From NCBI RefSeq assembly GCF_020179475.1, contig NZ_JAILXZ010000002.1, positions 558,001 to 622,000 of the forward strand: a stretch of DNA of 64,000 nucleotides. The letters are read 5' to 3'. Under the pieces are notes generated by a model that was not told where the DNA came from, did not search any database, and saw only the letters and a list, made by a program, of their open reading frames with translations. Position numbers and translations under genes: made by a program. The stretch is from Novosphingobium huizhouense. Lineage in GTDB: Bacteria > Pseudomonadota > Alphaproteobacteria > Sphingomonadales > Sphingomonadaceae. Each line of letters begins with the position of its first letter. Position 1 is the stretch's first letter. Positions 60,216 through 64,000 of the stretch are shown piece by piece.

Positions 60216-61762
60216 TCGCGCGCGGCCTTCTGCTTGCGCTCTGCGCGACGCTTGCCGGCTGCAGCACGACGGGGCCGCTGGTCTTTTCGTGCAGGGGCCT
60301 CGAAGGCGCCACCGGCTACGCCCAGCAACAGCAGAATTCGCGCTACGTGCGGCAGATCCGCGGCGAACCGGTCGGTCCCGCGCCGGACGCGCAAACCGCG
60401 CTGCCGCCCGCCCCTGCTGAACCGGCAGCCGGCGACCTTTCGCCCACCGTCGCGCAATTTCCGCTGACGCTCGAACAGGCGTTGCGTGCTTCGGCCGACG
60501 AAGCCCGGAAGGTCGAGGCGAACGCGATGCCCGCGCGGCCGTTGCGCGACGGCTGGTCCTTGCCGAATACCGCGCCGATCCCGGCCGACCTCCTGCTGTC
60601 AGGGGGCGGACAATGGGGTGCCTACGGCGCCGGCTTCCTGTCCCAGTTGCACCGGCAGGGGTTCGACAAGCGCTACCCGTTCGGTACGGTCACCGGCATC
60701 AGCACCGGCGCCTTCCAGGCCCTGTTCGTCGGCGCCGGAGCGGACGATGACTATGACCGCCTCGCCGCCGTCTACGCTCCCGGAACCGAGGCCGACCTGG
60801 TCCGGCGCTATCCCGAACTGCTTGCGGTCGTCACCGGTGAAATGGCCGCCATCGCGCGCCTGCGCGCCAAACTCGAAGATGCGCTCTGCGTGCGCGACCT
60901 GCTCGATCGCGCCGTCCGGTCGGGACAGCCGCTCGACGCGCAGCAGGCCGAAGCGATCTGCCCGATGATCGTGCACCTCGCCGTCGCCGGGGGAACCACG
61001 TTTCCGGAGCTCAAGAAACCCGTCCTCCCCCGCCGCGTCTTCATCGGCGTGGTCCGGGCGGACGACGGCGCCTTCCTCACCGCCAACGCGACGCGGATCG
61101 CCACCGACCTCTTTGCCGAGGACGTCGCGCACCTGCGCCTCGCGCCCGACCGGCTGCGCAACGCGCAACAGTGCCTTGCCGGCGTGGTCCTTGCCAGTGC
61201 GGCGATGCCGCTGTTCTACCAGCAGGTCCAGATCTCCGATCCGGCGAACGGCGGCAAGCGCCGCACCTATTACGACGGCGGCGTCCGCCAGTCCGTGTTC
61301 GAAGCCGAACTCGCGCTCGATCGCAAACGATCGGAGGACAAACGCCCGATCTTCGTCGTGCGCAACGGACCGACCGCGCTGCTCACACGCCAGCGCCGGC
61401 CCGGCGAGACGACCGATCGCGACGTGCCGGGGCCCGATGCTCTGGTCAACGCCAAGGCCAATGCGCTCGATGCCGCGATGCGGGCGGAAAAGATCGTCGT
61501 CAATCAGATCGAGGTGCAGTCGATCGCCGACCTTCGCCTGACCAATCCGCAGGGCCCGGTCTATTTCACGACCGCCGACGATTTCCACGCGTTCCGGTCG
61601 GACGCGCACCCTAACGGGTGTTCGAGGGCCGATCGCAAGGCGGTCTTCGATCGCGATTTCATGCTCTGCCTGAGGGAGCTCGGCATTGCCAAGGCGAAGA
61701 AGGCGACCGAGCAGCAACTCCTGCTCGATGCATGGACGCGGCTGATCACCGCGAACGAATAG
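60212..61762 (+). CDS. Patatin-like phospholipase lipoprotein
   Basis: A 516-residue lipoprotein precursor (lipobox LAGC, Cys17). After a Pro/Gln-rich linker, the patatin domain has an oxyanion loop SGGGQWGAYGAG (near 130-141). The nucleophile Ser164 lies in GISTG, and the catalytic Asp355 in YDGGVRQ, so the dyad is complete. Patatins hydrolyse acyl chains of phospholipids and other lipids. The lipobox places it in the outer membrane or periplasm. ATGA overlap with the upstream flavoprotein suggests coupled synthesis. A GC-rich hairpin without a T-run lies at 61764-61781. Confidence 0.87.
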   Translation: MIARGLLLALCATLAGCSTTGPLVFSCRGLEGATGYAQQQQNSRYVRQIRGEPVGPAPDAQTALPPAPAEPAAGDLSPTVAQFPLTLEQALRASADEARKVEANAMPARPLRDGWSLPNTAPIPADLLLSGGGQWGAYGAGFLSQLHRQGFDKRYPFGTVTGISTGAFQALFVGAGADDDYDRLAAVYAPGTEADLVRRYPELLAVVTGEMAAIARLRAKLEDALCVRDLLDRAVRSGQPLDAQQAEAICPMIVHLAVAGGTTFPELKKPVLPRRVFIGVVRADDGAFLTANATRIATDLFAEDVAHLRLAPDRLRNAQQCLAGVVLASAAMPLFYQQVQISDPANGGKRRTYYDGGVRQSVFEAELALDRKRSEDKRPIFVVRNGPTALLTRQRRPGETTDRDVPGPDALVNAKANALDAAMRAEKIVVNQIEVQSIADLRLTNPQGPVYFTTADDFHAFRSDAHPNGCSRADRKAVFDRDFMLCLRELGIAKAKKATEQQLLLDAWTRLITANE

Positions 61763-61807
61763 GCCCGCGGCCGCGCGCGGGGGCCTTGCGGCGCGACCCG
61801 CAGCCCC

Positions 61808-61829
61808 GGGCTAGCGTCGGGCTAGCGTC
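61808..61829. repeat. Tandem 11-bp duplication
   Basis: GGGCTAGCGTC occurs twice, back to back (61808-61818 and 61819-61829). It covers the stop codon region of the minus-strand small gene and gives two possible in-line TAG triplets in different positions. Confidence 0.6.
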
Positions 61830-61992
61830 GGGCGATCGCCACCGACGCGCCGCCGAAAACCGCAGCGAGGGCAAGGTGGACCGCCACCGCGTCCCATTGC
61901 GCGAAGCGCACCCAGCCCGCCCCTGTGCGCGCCGATGTGAAAGCCAGCCGTGCCGCGATCGCAGCGGGTATGAGCTTTGCGGAAAACGACAT
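61822..61992 (-). CDS. Hypothetical 56-residue membrane-like protein
   Basis: A short frame, ATG 61992 to TAG 61822, starting MSFSAKLIPAAIAARLAFTS and followed by WVRFAQWDAVAVHLALAAVF-like sequence. It has two hydrophobic stretches and a basic end. A strong AGGAG stands 9 bp upstream, better than most genes here. It lies 101 bp after the YhiN gene start side and is transcribed in the same direction as it. No family is recognised; function unknown. Confidence 0.5.
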   Translation of the reverse strand: MSFSAKLIPAAIAARLAFTSARTGAGWVRFAQWDAVAVHLALAAVFGGASVAIARR

Positions 61993-62093
61993 GGCGCTGC
62001 ACTCCTGGATACAGGTCGGCGAAGATCGCCGCCCGTCACCGCATCAAGCATCCGGTGACGCCGATGTTCCGCATGTCGGCCGGCAGTGTCGTG

Positions 62094-63272
62094 TCAAAGC
62101 GCCTGCGCGGCGGCGTGGGCCGAGGCCCAGGCCCACTGGAAGTTGTATCCCCCCAGCCAGCCGGTCACGTCGACCGCTTCGCCGATCGCGAACAGCCCGG
62201 GCACCTTGCGCGCTTCCATCGTCTGCGAGGAAAGCTCCGCGGTGCTGATGCCGCCGGCGGTCACCTCGGCCTTCGCAAACCCTTCGGTGCCGCTCGGCAC
62301 GAACTGCCAGTGCGCCAGCCGCTGCTGTGCGCCGCGCAAGGTCTTGTCGGTCAGCGCGCCGAGTTCGCCGTGCCACCCGCCCGCCTCCGCCAGCGCAGCG
62401 GCGAGGCGGTCGGGCATGACCTCGGCCAGCGCCCGGCGCGCCTGGATGCGGGGGCGTTCGCGCTTGGCGGTCAGCAGCCAGTCCGCCGAAAGGTCGGGAA
62501 CGAAGTCGATCCACACCGGCTCGCCGTGGGTCCAGTACGACGAGACCTGCAGGATCGCCGGTCCCGACAGGCCGCGATGAGTGAACAGCGCCGCTTCGCG
62601 GAACGCGGCCTTGCCCGCGCGGGCGACGACCGGGGCCGAAACGCCCGAGAGCTCCTGGAACAGCGCTTCGCCGCCCGCCAGCGTCAGCGGCACCAGCGCG
62701 GGCCGGGGTTGCACGACCTTGAGCCCGAACTTGCGCGCAAGGTCGTAGGCAAACCCGGTCGCTCCCATCTTGGGGATCGATGGCCCTCCGGTCGCGATCA
62801 CCAGCGACGGCGCCGACAGCGTTTCGCCAAGGCCCGTCTCGACCCGGAAGAGATCGTCGCTGCGCCCGACCTCGCCGATCGTCCTGCCCACCCGAACGTC
62901 GACCGCGCCCGCGGCGCACTCGGCCAGCAACATGGCCACGATCTGCCGGGCCGATCCGTCGCAGAACAATTGGCCGAGCGTCTTCTCGTGCCAGGCAATG
63001 CCGTGGCTTTCGACCAGGGCGAGGAAGTCCGCCGCCGTATACCGCGCGAGCGCGGAGCGCACGAAGTGCGGGTTCTGCGAAAGGTAGCGGTCGGGCGCGG
63101 CATGAAGGTTGGTGAAATTGCACCGTCCGCCGCCCGAAATCAGGATCTTCTTGCCCACTTCGTCGGCGTGATCGAGCACCACCACGCGGCGGCCGCGCTT
63201 GCCCGCCTGGGCGGCGCAGAACAGCCCGGCAGCGCCTGCGCCGAGGACGATGGCATCGTGGGTCGAGGACAT
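62094..63272 (-). CDS. YhiN/HI0933-family FAD-binding oxidoreductase
   Basis: A 392-residue flavoprotein of the BaiN/YhiN (HI0933-like) family. AIVLGAGAAGLFCAAQAGKR is the dinucleotide motif; KKILISGGGRCNFTN, VIATGGPSIPKMGATGFAYD and the C-terminal GLFAIGEAVDVTGWLGGYN are family signatures. The physiological reaction is not settled for most members. It is divergent from the glutathione S-transferase gene, 97 bp apart. Confidence 0.93.
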   Translation of the reverse strand: MSSTHDAIVLGAGAAGLFCAAQAGKRGRRVVVLDHADEVGKKILISGGGRCNFTNLHAAPDRYLSQNPHFVRSALARYTAADFLALVESHGIAWHEKTLGQLFCDGSARQIVAMLLAECAAGAVDVRVGRTIGEVGRSDDLFRVETGLGETLSAPSLVIATGGPSIPKMGATGFAYDLARKFGLKVVQPRPALVPLTLAGGEALFQELSGVSAPVVARAGKAAFREAALFTHRGLSGPAILQVSSYWTHGEPVWIDFVPDLSADWLLTAKRERPRIQARRALAEVMPDRLAAALAEAGGWHGELGALTDKTLRGAQQRLAHWQFVPSGTEGFAKAEVTAGGISTAELSSQTMEARKVPGLFAIGEAVDVTGWLGGYNFQWAWASAHAAAQAL

Positions 63273-63369
63273 CGGCTTGCCCTAGCTGCAGTGCAGGCCC
63301 GTGAAAAGCGATTGCCGTCCTGACGGCCTGCGCGCATCGTTCGCATGTCTGCCCGCAAGAGGTGTTCCC

Positions 63370-64000
63370 ATGTCCCGCGTCATCACCGCCTTCCGCGCTT
63401 CGCCCGACCGCGGCCGCGGCCTTGCCCGCGACATGCGGGTGCGCTGGGCGCTCGAGGAACTGGGTCTCGATTACGCGGTGTGCCTGGTCGATTTCGCCGA
63501 GCTGCGCGCGCCAGCGCACCTCGCGCGCAATCCGTTCGGACAGATTCCGACGCTGGAGGACGACGGCCTCGTGCTGTTCGAAAGCGGGGCGATCGTGCTG
63601 CACCTCGCGCAGTCGGCAAAGGGCCTGCTGCCCGATCAACCGCATCCGCGCGCGCGCGCGATCAACTGGATGTTCGCCGCGCTCAACACGCTCGAACCGC
63701 CGATCCTCGAACTGGAAAGCGCCTTGCTCGGCGAAAGCGACAAGGCCTGGACCGCCGAGCGGCGCCCCCTGATCGAACAGCGGATCGACCAGCGCTTCGC
63801 AGCCTTGTCCACCCGCCTCGGCGCTGCGCCATGGATCGACGGCGCGTTCAGCGTTGGCGACCTCATGCTCGTATCGGTGCTGATCCGGGCCAGGGGGCCG
63901 GGCATCCTCGATCGCCATCCGGTACTGCGCGATTACGTCGCACGCGCCGAAGGACGCCCCGCCTACCAGCGCGCGTTCGCCGCGCAGCGCGCGGTCTATC
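63370..64000 (+). CDS. Glutathione S-transferase family protein, 3' truncated
   Basis: The frame opens at ATG 63370, after AGAGG, and is still open at the window end (210 codons). The thioredoxin-like N-terminal domain has RWALEELGLDY and NPFGQIPTLEDDGLVLFES (about 55-73, the cis-Pro and glutathione gamma-Glu contact with Glu-Ser). The all-helical C-terminal domain follows, with SVGDLMLVSVLIRA. GSTs conjugate or reduce electrophiles with glutathione. The C-terminal end is outside the window. Confidence 0.9.
   Translation, partial: MSRVITAFRASPDRGRGLARDMRVRWALEELGLDYAVCLVDFAELRAPAHLARNPFGQIPTLEDDGLVLFESGAIVLHLAQSAKGLLPDQPHPRARAINWMFAALNTLEPPILELESALLGESDKAWTAERRPLIEQRIDQRFAALSTRLGAAPWIDGAFSVGDLMLVSVLIRARGPGILDRHPVLRDYVARAEGRPAYQRAFAAQRAVY

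Noticed and set aside
61746..62058. Longer frames (63-146 codons) over the 61.8-62.05 kb gap on both strands
   Set aside because: They are Arg-rich with no ribosome site. The 56-codon frame on the minus strand is the only one with AGGAG and membrane-like sequence.

Overview
The window is about 65% or more GC, with GTG/TTG starts and stop/start overlaps common. It reads as chromosomal DNA of an alphaproteobacterium, most likely order Sphingomonadales. The reasons are an EL222-type LOV-HTH photoreceptor, a gsp cluster with rearranged gene order, a CsgG/HfaB-type secretion lipoprotein, and large PstS-like proteins. No tRNA, rRNA, CRISPR array, transposase or phage gene was seen. Species cannot be decided from the sequence alone.

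Region 1 (1-10.5 kb) carries catabolism and a light-linked block. It opens with the 3' part of a DHA2-type MFS exporter. An enoyl-CoA hydratase is divergent from an AMP-forming feruloyl-CoA-synthase-type ligase. An EL222-like LOV-HTH gene is divergent from an apparent folE - renalase-like flavoprotein - DUF3429 operon. Convergent with that lies a minus-strand operon of two acyl-CoA dehydrogenases (apparently a heteromeric pair) and a thiolase.

Region 2 (10.7-15.4 kb) holds two tandem minus-strand paralogues of large, secreted PstS-like substrate-binding proteins. Each is followed by a nearly identical GC-rich hairpin terminator.

Region 3 (15.7-36 kb) is the most striking part. It is one 20-kb minus-strand operon: TpsB/FhaC-type outer-membrane transporter, a DUF2341-LamG-ExbB fusion, ExbD, a TonB-like protein, a putative porin, a 4373-residue filamentous-haemagglutinin-like TpsA, and a Skp/OmpH-like periplasmic protein. 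It looks like a two-partner secretion system packaged with its own proton-motive-force energiser, porin and chaperone.

Region 4 (36.2-46.1 kb) is divergent from region 3. It is a tightly overlapping type II secretion operon in the order gspE-F-G-H-I-J-L-M-C-D-K, without a prepilin peptidase.

Region 5 (46.2-52.8 kb) contains a SleB-type cell-wall hydrolase, an unknown secreted protein, and a CsgG/HfaB-type lipoprotein. These are followed by a six-repeat surface protein, two small secreted proteins and a peptidoglycan-binding-like protein, which together suggest a curli- or holdfast-anchor-like system. A PhoB-like regulator with a degenerate receiver faces them.

Region 6 (53.2-64 kb) is mixed. 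It has a secreted Cys-rich Sel1/trypsin protease, a small lipoprotein, a TIR-TolB-like-TPR protein, a YdcH/DUF465 protein, a VAO-type flavoprotein overlapping a patatin lipoprotein, an unlisted 56-residue membrane-like gene, a YhiN-family flavoprotein, and a glutathione S-transferase cut by the window end.
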